Below, in pieces: positions 19,355-27,132 of a DNA stretch of 27,132 nucleotides. Where the stretch lies: NCBI GenBank assembly GCA_002292345.1, contig DBBT01000021.1, positions 1 through 27,132 of the forward strand, written 5' to 3'. Numbering within the stretch: position 1 is the first letter of the stretch; each line of letters opens with the position of its first letter. A program made the position numbers and the translations under genes. The notes beneath the pieces are model-generated. The model made no database searches. It saw nothing but the letters and a program-made list of their open reading frames with translations, and was not told where the DNA came from. The DNA is from Opitutia bacterium UBA977. Lineage in GTDB: Bacteria > Verrucomicrobiota > Verrucomicrobiia > Opitutales > Coraliomargaritaceae.

Positions 19355-19954
19355 ATGACTAGTCTCAACATCGCGATCGTTTCCATTGTCGGCTATTTAC
19401 TCGGCGCCATTAGTTTTGCCGTAATCGTCGCCCGCAGTCAGGGAGTCGATATTTTGAAGTATGGCAGTGGCAATCCTGGCGCCACGAATGTGACGCGGGC
19501 GCTTGGATCAAAATATGGTAACAGTGTCTTTGCCTGCGATGCGCTCAAAGGGTTCGTTGCCGCTGGTTGGCCGTTGCTGTGGATGGGCGAGGCAGGCTTA
19601 CGGCTTGGTATCATTGGGCTAATCGCTTCGATCATTGGGCACAGTTTCTCGATTTTTTTGAAATTTAAAGGCGGCAAGGGTGTCGCCACTACCATGGGTG
19701 GATTGGTAGCAATTATGCCGATTGTCTTACTGATCGGGGTGGCTGCTTGGGCTGCGATTTATTTTACTATCCGTATGGTTGCAATTGCCTCGATCTTATT
19801 TGCGGTGAGTTTACCAGTCAGTGCTTATTGGCTGCATGGTTCTGGAGATCCCCGTTTGACCCTAGGTATCGTGTTAGGCGTGCTCATCGTGTTGCGCCAC
19901 CGCTCAAATATTTCCCGCATGCTTCAGGGGACGGAAAATAGCTTCAAAAAATAG
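19355..19954 (+). CDS. plsY: Acyl-phosphate:glycerol-3-phosphate acyltransferase PlsY
   Basis: This 199-residue inner-membrane protein transfers an acyl group from acyl-phosphate to glycerol-3-phosphate, giving lysophosphatidate, the entry step of phospholipid synthesis. The three PlsY loop motifs are present: SGNPGATNVTRALG near residues 38-51, the GHSFSIFLKFKGGKGVATT block near 100-118, and the later HRSNISRMLQGTE near 182-194. Five or more hydrophobic segments and the length fit the family. The ATG lies in TATAAAATATG with no ribosome binding site. The next gene starts 17 bases after the stop, suggesting a joint transcript. Confidence 0.95.
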   Translation: MTSLNIAIVSIVGYLLGAISFAVIVARSQGVDILKYGSGNPGATNVTRALGSKYGNSVFACDALKGFVAAGWPLLWMGEAGLRLGIIGLIASIIGHSFSIFLKFKGGKGVATTMGGLVAIMPIVLLIGVAAWAAIYFTIRMVAIASILFAVSLPVSAYWLHGSGDPRLTLGIVLGVLIVLRHRSNISRMLQGTENSFKK

Positions 19955-19971
19955 GGGGCAGGCGCAAGTAG

Positions 19972-20958
19972 TTGACGCGCTTAGCAAGTTTATTTTTTAT
20001 ACGTGGTGTGGTATCATTTCGTCTTATTTCTGTTTTCCCCTGTTTTGTTTTTCTATTTCTTTTCGGTGCGTGTACGGATGCTCCGCCGGAACCGAAAGCC
20101 GCAGTAAAGCGGGATATTACTGTGGCTAAGGCGGTGCTGAAAACGTCTGGCATCTTACGATTCGAAGGTCTGCCAACTGAGAGAATTAGTGCTACTGAAA
20201 TCCTGATCGTCTCAGCCTTAAGCGATGCCGCTCGAGAGCGTCTCCTGCGCCAACGCGAGTTGTTTGAAAATAAGATCACTGGGCGCGTTAAAAAGCCAGC
20301 AGAAGTGAGTGGCATTGAGGGCATATCACCTATGGATGCGATGCAACTCGAAGCATCTTTGGCGGGGTTGCCCGAGCAATTCCCTCCAATCCGCGTGGAG
20401 GATGTCGATTTGGGCAATAATCGGCAACAGAGATACCAGAGCAGTTCGGCGCTTTTTAAGGAGTACCAGTATCTGTTTGCTTCGATTAAATGGAATAATA
20501 TCGAGCGTGGCTTGGCGTTTATTGCCAACAAAATAACGGCGGATAATCAGGCATTGGTTGTGGGGGTTAACGGTTTAGATGACGAGACGTTTCAGCAGGC
20601 TGAGATTACGCTGAGTTGGTTGAAAGCAGTGCAGCAGCACTACAATTCGTATGTCGATTTGGCTCAAGCCTATGTCGATGCGAAGAATCGCTTCCTTCAA
20701 GCGCAAGCGGTGGCATCTACCCCAGCAGAACCGACTGATTGGGATGCCTATGTCGCTATGTATGCGAATGCCTTGATCATGGATACTTCGGAGCATCTAC
20801 TCGGTGCGGCTTTTACCGAAACGGATGGCTCGTTCGAAGTTGAAGGGCATGGCATCGTCATTGTTCGCGTGGAACTGGGCTTGGCCTCGGTCTACTTCGT
20901 GCTTGATTCCGATAAAGAAGAGCGAGTGCATATCGAGCAGCTGCAGCAGACCTCCTAG
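19972..20958 (+). CDS. Hypothetical probable lipoprotein, 328 aa
   Basis: I do not recognise this family. The N-terminus has Arg followed by a strongly hydrophobic stretch (VFPCFVFLFLFGAC) with a Cys in lipobox-like context (FGAC-TDAPP), so the mature protein is probably a membrane-attached lipoprotein. The rest is soluble, largely helical and Gln/Glu/Ala-rich, with a region of likely amphipathic helices at about residues 200-250 and a beta-like C-terminus (VEGHGIVIVRVELGLASVYF then VLDSDKEERVHIEQL). The start is unclear: TTG at 19972 is the longest, and GTG at 20008 would give a tighter signal peptide. It follows plsY by 17 bases and precedes hom. Confidence 0.7.
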   Translation: MTRLASLFFIRGVVSFRLISVFPCFVFLFLFGACTDAPPEPKAAVKRDITVAKAVLKTSGILRFEGLPTERISATEILIVSALSDAARERLLRQRELFENKITGRVKKPAEVSGIEGISPMDAMQLEASLAGLPEQFPPIRVEDVDLGNNRQQRYQSSSALFKEYQYLFASIKWNNIERGLAFIANKITADNQALVVGVNGLDDETFQQAEITLSWLKAVQQHYNSYVDLAQAYVDAKNRFLQAQAVASTPAEPTDWDAYVAMYANALIMDTSEHLLGAAFTETDGSFEVEGHGIVIVRVELGLASVYFVLDSDKEERVHIEQLQQTS

Positions 20959-21193
20959 TATCCCATATTCTAAGCGGAATCTGCTTGAGGTGAAGCAGGC
21001 GGAAATCTGTTGCGCAGTTGCGACAGGCTATCGTTCTTAGAATGGGCAGAGAGGAATGTCTGTTTCACTCTTGAAACTTATCAGGGCTCATATTGTCTGT
21101 ATTGTTTCGCGGATGACGGATTGCGCGCATCGAGTAGCTTACGCTCGTTGCGGCACTGTTACTTTTACCTTTATTCTCATTGCCACTTTTCAT

Positions 21194-22522
<1,329 letters not shown>

Positions 22523-22697
22523 TCAGCTGCGGTTGATCAGATGACGGTCGATAAAGACTTACTGTGAATCGCCCAAGGTCGGTGCCTTTCGTTGGGAGGT
22601 ATTCTCTTTGCCTAATGAAGTCTGGTCTTGAAACTTGCCACACCTAGTATTCGCTTCGGCTCTCTCTTTACTTTCAGATTTTTTAGCTTTTCAAAAA

Positions 22698-23912
22698 ATG
22701 GCACTCATCGTTCAAAAATATGGCGGCACATCGGTTGGCGATGTCGATCGCATCAAGAATGTGGCCCGTCGGGTTAAGGAAACACGTGACGCTGGCAACC
22801 AAGTCGTCGTCGTCGTTTCCGCTCGCTCGGGGGTGACCAACGATCTGATCGCTCGTGCGAAGGCGCTCAACCCGACACCAGACGAGCGTGAGATGGACAT
22901 GCTCCTCACCGTCGGTGAGCAAGAGACAATCGCTCTAACTGCGATGGCGCTGCATGCCTTAGATGTGCCAGCGGTTTCTCGGACCGGAGCGCAGGCAGGT
23001 ATTTTGACTGATCCAGAGCACACACGTGCGCGTATTACCAGTATTTCGGGTGGCGATATTCAAGCTCAGCTCGATGCGGGTAAGGTCGTCATCTTGGCTG
23101 GCTTTCAAGGTCACTCGGCCGATGGCCAGCTTACCACGCTTGGTCGTGGTGGCTCTGATCTCAGTGCGATTGCGATCACGGCAGCGCTTAACGCCGACCT
23201 TTGCCAGATCTGCACAGATGTGGATGGGGTTTACACCGCAGATCCGCGCCTGGTCCCAGATGCGACCAAGCTTGACGAGATCTCCTACGAGGAAATGCTT
23301 GAGCTCGCCAGCAGCGGTTCGAAAGTCATGCAAAATCGCGCCGTCGAATTTGCGCAAAAGTTCAATGTCATATTTGAAGTCCGCTCCAGTTTTAACAACA
23401 ACCCGGGAACTATTGTGAAAGAAGAAGCAGCCTCTATGGAAGACGTCGCCGTGAGCGGTGTCGCACTTGATAAAAACCAGGCAAAGATTGTTGCTAGTGA
23501 TTTGCCGGATCGTCCCGGCACCGCTGCCAAGCTTTTCAAAGCCTTGGCCGATGCAGATATCAGCGTCGATATGATCGTACAAAATATCGGTCGCGATGGT
23601 AAGGCAAACATGACGTTTACTGTGCCGCGTGAGGATATTTACCGAGCCGAAAAGGTCGTGAAGGAATCATTCCCAGACGAAGCCAGCGGCAAATTATTTG
23701 AAGCCAACGATATTGCTAAGGTGTCAGTGGTCGGCGTCGGCATGCGCTCGCACTCTGGGGTTGCAGCGCAGCTTTTCGATGCACTGGCTGGTGCGAGTAT
23801 CAACATTCAGCTGGTCAGCACGTCCGAGATTAAGATCTCGGTGGGCATTGATCCAAAAGACGCTGAAGCAGCGACACGTGTGGTGCATGCCGCATTCGGG
23901 TTGGGGCAGTAG
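22698..23912 (+). CDS. lysC: Aspartate kinase with two ACT domains
   Basis: This 404-residue enzyme phosphorylates aspartate, the first step towards lysine, threonine, methionine and diaminopimelate. Kinase motifs are VQKYGGTSVGD near residue 5, TLGRGGSDLSAIAI near 150, and TDVDGVYTADPR near 175. Two ACT domains follow (about 265-330, DLPDRPGTAAKLFKALADAD, and about 340-404, GVGMRSHSGVAAQLFDALAG), as in enzymes inhibited by lysine and/or threonine. I start at the ATG at 22698, because MALIVQKYGGTS is the standard N-terminus; the frame extends to 22635 only with unrelated residues. It follows hom, which uses the pathway's later intermediate. Confidence 0.96.
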   Translation: MALIVQKYGGTSVGDVDRIKNVARRVKETRDAGNQVVVVVSARSGVTNDLIARAKALNPTPDEREMDMLLTVGEQETIALTAMALHALDVPAVSRTGAQAGILTDPEHTRARITSISGGDIQAQLDAGKVVILAGFQGHSADGQLTTLGRGGSDLSAIAITAALNADLCQICTDVDGVYTADPRLVPDATKLDEISYEEMLELASSGSKVMQNRAVEFAQKFNVIFEVRSSFNNNPGTIVKEEAASMEDVAVSGVALDKNQAKIVASDLPDRPGTAAKLFKALADADISVDMIVQNIGRDGKANMTFTVPREDIYRAEKVVKESFPDEASGKLFEANDIAKVSVVGVGMRSHSGVAAQLFDALAGASINIQLVSTSEIKISVGIDPKDAEAATRVVHAAFGLGQ

Positions 23913-23953
23913 TTCAGTCGAAATCGGTTGCCGATTGTACTACAAATGTTGGC

Positions 23954-23995
23954 GCTGCCTTAATGTAGAGGATCGGCGAGCCGTACTGAGGCAGC
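23954..23995 (+). terminator. Hairpin after lysC (terminator candidate without T-run)
   Basis: GCTGCCTTAATGT pairs with the segment ending ACTGAGGCAGC over about 13 positions with one mismatch, and an inner CGGC-ga-GCCG hairpin tops it. No T-run follows (CTGTAATTT), so it could be a terminator of another kind or part of the znuA leader. Confidence 0.4.
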
Positions 23996-24111
23996 CTGTA
24001 ATTTACCTGTTGATGTAGCGCTAGCACGCCAGCAATACTTGGGGGTGGCAGTTTTGTTATTGTCGATGGAGGCTCGAGTGTCATGGGTGATTGTTCGGGT
24101 TCTTATTTGTT

Positions 24112-25008
24112 ATGCAGATTCAGTGGAGCAAATCTTTCTCTTTTGGTCTCGTCGCCGTCGTGGTTGCGATGCTTTGCGTTGCTTGTGGGCAGGCGGAGCA
24201 ATCAGAGGGTGGCGCCATTGCTGTGTGGAGCACGGTGCAGCCGCAGAAGTATTTTGTGGAGCGGGTCGGTGGAGATATGGTGTCTGCTAAGGTACTGGTC
24301 CGTCCTGGACAGAGCCCCGAGATGTATGCCCCGAGTGTAGCGCAGATGGCGCAGTTGGCGCAGGCAGATGTGTACTTTGGTATCGGCATGCCGATCGAGG
24401 CGTCCTTGTTTAAGCGGATGCGCTCGTCGATGACGGGTGTGCGTTTGGTGCAAACGGGTGACGAGATTCTGGAGTATCAAGATCATTCGGCGTGCGCGCA
24501 CGGGCACCACGATCATGGCGAAAACGATCCGCATATTTGGATGGATCCAGTGCGGATGATCGCGGTGGTCGAGCAGATACACGATGTGCTGACCGATGTG
24601 CAACCCGATTCAGCGGCGGTGTTCGATCAGAATGCGGATGCGTTGATTGCTGACTTGGTTGAGCTGGATGGCGCGATTCGTGCGCAGTTGGCGCCGTATG
24701 CGGGGCGGGCATTTTTTATTAACCACCCTGCGCTGGGGCATTTTGCCGAGCGCTATGGTTTAGTGCAGCTGTCGATCGAGAAATCGGGTGCGTCACCGTC
24801 GGCGGGTCGTGTCGCGGAGTTGATTAGTCAGGCGCGTGAGGCGCAGGTCGGTGCAATTTTCACGCAGCCTGAGTTCGGGCGCACGACGGCGACGATTTTA
24901 GCGGATGCGCTGGATCTCGATGTGGTGGAGTTGAATGTATTGCCTGCTGACTATATAATTGGGATGACAATAATCACGGATGCATTGGAGGAGGGCTTTG
25001 CGCGATGA
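24112..25008 (+). CDS. znuA: Zinc/manganese ABC transporter, substrate-binding protein (ZnuA-like)
   Basis: This is a cluster A-I solute-binding protein of about 298 residues that captures Zn2+ or Mn2+ outside the inner membrane. The signal sequence (SFSFGLVAVVVAMLCVACGQ) ends in a Cys in near-lipobox context, so it may be lipid-anchored. Metal-site features are a His/Asp-rich loop near residues 124-140 (CAHGHHDHGENDPHIWMDP), a later His in FFINHPALGHFAERYG and an acidic residue near the C-terminus. The His-rich loop favours zinc over manganese, which is inference. An in-frame TTG at 24091 is an alternative start. The stop overlaps the znuC ATG. I see no obvious Zur operator in the 199 bases upstream. 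Confidence 0.9.
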   Translation: MQIQWSKSFSFGLVAVVVAMLCVACGQAEQSEGGAIAVWSTVQPQKYFVERVGGDMVSAKVLVRPGQSPEMYAPSVAQMAQLAQADVYFGIGMPIEASLFKRMRSSMTGVRLVQTGDEILEYQDHSACAHGHHDHGENDPHIWMDPVRMIAVVEQIHDVLTDVQPDSAAVFDQNADALIADLVELDGAIRAQLAPYAGRAFFINHPALGHFAERYGLVQLSIEKSGASPSAGRVAELISQAREAQVGAIFTQPEFGRTTATILADALDLDVVELNVLPADYIIGMTIITDALEEGFAR

Positions 25009-25811
25009 GTGATTGTGGTGCGCATATGAACTGTGACTGTGAGTCGCATTCGGGAGAGCCGGTGATCTGCTTTGAGGGTGTTTCTTTCAGCTACAGCCGC
25101 TCGCTGGTGGTCGAGGATGCCGACTTTGATATATATAAGGGGGAGTCGGTCTGTGTGGTCGGGCCGAATGGGGGAGGGAAGTCGACCCTGTTGAAGCTGA
25201 TGTTGGGGCTGTTGCAGCCTGATAAGGGCAGGGTGCACTTACTAGGCGATACCCCGAAGCGCTCGCGTTCGCGGGTGGGGTATGTGCCGCAGCAAATTGA
25301 TTTTGACCCGCTGTTTCCGGTGTCGGTGTTGGATGTGGTGCTGATGGGACGATTGACGCGGAGCACTTTTGGATTTGCTAACGGCAGAGATAGGTCCCGA
25401 GCGCTGGATGCGCTAGAACAGATGGGCTTAGCGGATCGAGCGCACGACTCGTTTGCGGCACTATCGGGAGGGCAACGCCAGGCAGTCTTGATCGCGCGGG
25501 CGTTGGCAGCGGAAGTGGATGTATTATTATTGGATGAGCCGACGGCGCACGTCGATGTGGCTGCGGAGGAACGCTTGTTGAAGAGCTTAAAGGCGCTGAA
25601 GGAGGATTTGACGCTGGTGACGGTGTCGCATGATTTGGCCTTTGTGTCGCGTTCGGTACCGAAGGTAGTCTGCGTGAATCGTTGCGTGCATGTGCACCCG
25701 ACGACTGAGTTGACGGATGATCGCATACGGCAACTTTACGGGTTTGAGGTGCGCATGGTACAGCATGATCATGAGCATCTGGATAGTCATGGGGGGCATC
25801 ATCATGGGTGA
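25005..25811 (+). CDS. znuC: Zinc/manganese ABC transporter, ATP-binding protein (ZnuC-like)
   Basis: This 268-residue ATPase powers the importer at the inner membrane. The Walker A GPNGGGKST lies near residues 53-61, the Q-loop in YVPQQIDFDP, the signature LSGGQRQ near 154, Walker B VLLLDEPTAHVD near 172 and the switch His in VSHDLAF. Both ends are unusual. The N-terminus carries a Cys/His cluster (MSDCGAHMNCDCESH), and the C-terminus a His-rich tail (QHDHEHLDSHGGHHHG); both could bind metal. The start ATG overlaps the znuA stop and is preceded by GGAGGAGGG, one of the few good Shine-Dalgarno sequences in the window. The 3' end overlaps znuB by 8 bases. Confidence 0.93.
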   Translation: MSDCGAHMNCDCESHSGEPVICFEGVSFSYSRSLVVEDADFDIYKGESVCVVGPNGGGKSTLLKLMLGLLQPDKGRVHLLGDTPKRSRSRVGYVPQQIDFDPLFPVSVLDVVLMGRLTRSTFGFANGRDRSRALDALEQMGLADRAHDSFAALSGGQRQAVLIARALAAEVDVLLLDEPTAHVDVAAEERLLKSLKALKEDLTLVTVSHDLAFVSRSVPKVVCVNRCVHVHPTTELTDDRIRQLYGFEVRMVQHDHEHLDSHGGHHHG

Positions 25812-26661
25812 GTTCTTTAAAGCATTGTGGGACCCCGATTTGGCCTTCTTACGCTATGCACTATTTTTGGGGCTAATTGGAAGCATCCCGCTCGGCGCGG
25901 TGGGCACCTTTGTGGTGGCGCGGCGTATAAGTTATCTGGCGGCGGCGATTGCGCACTCGGCGCTGGGTGGCATCGGTGTGGCGCTGTATTGCAGGGCTGT
26001 GTTTGGCTGGGAGTGGTTGCACCCACTGCTGGGTGCGCTGCTCGTGGCACTGATCGCTGCGGGCTTGATTGGCTGGGTGTCGTTGCGATCGCGGCAGCGG
26101 GAGGATGCGTTGATTGGTTCTATTTGGGTGACGGGGATGGCGGTTGGACTGTTATTTATAGCGCGGACGCCAGGCTATGTGGATCCTATGGCGTATTTCT
26201 TTGGTGATATTTTACTAGTGACGACTGCGGATCTTTGGATCGCAGGCGGCGTGGGTACCTTGGTTCTGGGGATTCTGGCGATTTGGCACCGGCAGATCAT
26301 TGCGGTGTGTTTTGACGCCGAGTATGCTTCGCTTCGAGGGGTGCGTGCGGATTGGGTCTATGTGTTGCTGTTGATGCTGACGGCGCTGACGGTGGTAATT
26401 ATGGTCTCGTTTGTGGGGATTGTCCTTGTGATCGCATTGCTGACGCTGCCGCCAGCGATTGCAGCAATTGGAGCGCGAAGCCTATGGCGCATGCTATTCG
26501 TGGCGATCGTGCTCAATATTGCCTTCGTTTTTATCGGCTTGGGCCTGAGCTTTTCGCTGGATCTGCCGAGTGGGCCGTCGGTAATTCTGATCGCGGCGAT
26601 GACCTATCTACTGGCGAACGGCTTTTTGCGGCTTTTCAGTGGGCGAAATGCCTGTAAATGA
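25804..26661 (+). CDS. znuB: Zinc/manganese ABC transporter, permease (ZnuB-like)
   Basis: This 285-residue integral membrane protein of the ABC-3 family has about eight hydrophobic segments and forms the metal channel as a dimer. Typical stretches are FLRYALFLGLIGSIPLGAVG, VARRISYLAAAIAHSALGGI near residue 38 and SFVGIVLVIALLTLPPAIAA near 203. I start at the ATG at 25804 (MGEFFKALWDPD), which overlaps the end of znuC by 8 bases; the frame continues upstream only inside znuC. The three genes form one compact operon with overlapping ends. No clear hairpin-plus-T-run follows directly, although a run of eight T lies at 26682-26689. Confidence 0.93.
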   Translation: MGEFFKALWDPDLAFLRYALFLGLIGSIPLGAVGTFVVARRISYLAAAIAHSALGGIGVALYCRAVFGWEWLHPLLGALLVALIAAGLIGWVSLRSRQREDALIGSIWVTGMAVGLLFIARTPGYVDPMAYFFGDILLVTTADLWIAGGVGTLVLGILAIWHRQIIAVCFDAEYASLRGVRADWVYVLLLMLTALTVVIMVSFVGIVLVIALLTLPPAIAAIGARSLWRMLFVAIVLNIAFVFIGLGLSFSLDLPSGPSVILIAAMTYLLANGFLRLFSGRNACK

Positions 26662-26873
<212 letters not shown>

Positions 26874-26917
26874 GTATAAATCTAATCACAATCTCTTAAC
26901 ACTAAATCACATCAATC

Positions 26918-27132
26918 ATGGCTAAGGAAACATTCGAAAGAACTAAACCACACGTCAACGTCGGCACTATTGGCCACATTGACCACGGTAAAACAACTAC
27001 AACGACTGCGATTCTCAAGGTTCAAGCAGACAAGGGCCTTGCTGAGTTCAAGTCCTATGCAGATATCGCAAAAGGCGGCACTGTTCGTGACGCGACTAAG
27101 ACTGTGACGATTGCTGTTGCACACGTTGAATA
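26918..27132 (+). CDS. tuf: Elongation factor Tu (N-terminal part, 3' end outside window)
   Basis: About 71 residues of EF-Tu are visible, starting [20 protein letters not shown]. The P-loop is [12 protein letters not shown] near residues 19-30, and AHVEY near the window edge is the stretch before the G3 region. EF-Tu carries aminoacyl-tRNA to the ribosome as the GTP form. The switch I region reads [20 protein letters not shown] where most bacteria have an Arg-Gly-Ile-Thr-Ile type core; the Mg2+-binding Thr appears kept (VTI). The ATG has no Shine-Dalgarno sequence (CACATCAATC before it), which is notable for so highly expressed a gene. Confidence 0.95.
   Translation, partial: MAKETFERTKPHVNVGTIGHIDHGKTTTTTAILKVQADKGLAEFKSYADIAKGGTVRDATKTVTIAVAHVE

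Noticed and set aside
21056..21193. N-terminal extension of hom with a Thr/Ile-rich run (TVTFTFILIAT), suggestive of a threonine attenuation leader
   Set aside because: The frame is continuous with hom, and no competing hairpins or terminator T-run follow, so an attenuator cannot be supported.
23913..24111. Zur-type operator upstream of znuA
   Set aside because: I looked for a TGTTATAnTATAACA-like palindrome and found none convincing; the AT-rich TGTAATTTACCTG is not symmetrical.

Overview
The window reads as chromosomal DNA of moderate GC content from a member of Verrucomicrobiota, most likely an Opitutales/Puniceicoccales-type (Coraliomargarita-like) marine bacterium. This placement is inference. 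It rests on the style of the EF-Tu N-terminus, a PEP-CTERM sorting tail, a secreted FG-GAP protein, a GlgM/GlgE glycogen pair, and start codons that mostly lack a Shine-Dalgarno sequence. Only a 16S or marker-protein search would settle it. Most genes are housekeeping. No phage, IS element, CRISPR array or rRNA is visible.

Layout. 1-2536 (+): the tail of an unidentified gene, overlapped by a secreted FG-GAP/VCBS repeat protein. 2677-9497 (-): a co-directional block read right to left: Nudix hydrolase, rodA, ribonuclease G/E, glycerate kinase, a DUF2062 membrane protein and a NamZ-like exo-muramidase. The last three genes overlap one another and look translationally coupled. 9633-11382 (+): a small unknown protein followed by the Mg2+ transporter MgtE. 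11383-12238: an 856-base stretch without an intact gene. It holds a strong terminator, the 3' remnant of a PEP-CTERM surface-protein gene (-), and a decayed copy of the 3' end of the neighbouring mazG gene (+) with its terminator tail. 12239-12604 (+): intact mazG-like pyrophosphohydrolase, followed by the second copy of the tail. 12965-17260 (-): glutaredoxin 2, glgM, glgE and glutaredoxin 1, i.e. the maltose-1-phosphate route to alpha-glucan flanked by two paralogous glutaredoxins. 17519-23912 (+): serA, plsY, an unknown probable lipoprotein, hom and lysC (serine and aspartate-family amino acid synthesis, phospholipid synthesis). 24112-26661 (+): a znuA-znuC-znuB zinc/manganese ABC importer operon. 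26799-27132 (+): tRNA-Thr(GGU) and the start of tuf.

How the genes fit together. RodA builds and NamZ degrades peptidoglycan. GlgM makes maltose-1-phosphate and GlgE polymerises it. LysC and Hom supply homoserine for threonine and methionine. ZnuABC imports divalent metal.

The least ordinary part is 11.5-12.8 kb. Two copies of a roughly 280-base segment lie 688-689 bases apart. The coding part of the left copy has decayed. The non-coding tail (a TATAAT-like hexamer followed by a GAAA-loop terminator) stays about 92% identical, and every base change in the terminator stem keeps base pairing. This points to selection on the tail, possibly as a short RNA. I found no clearly new multi-gene system.
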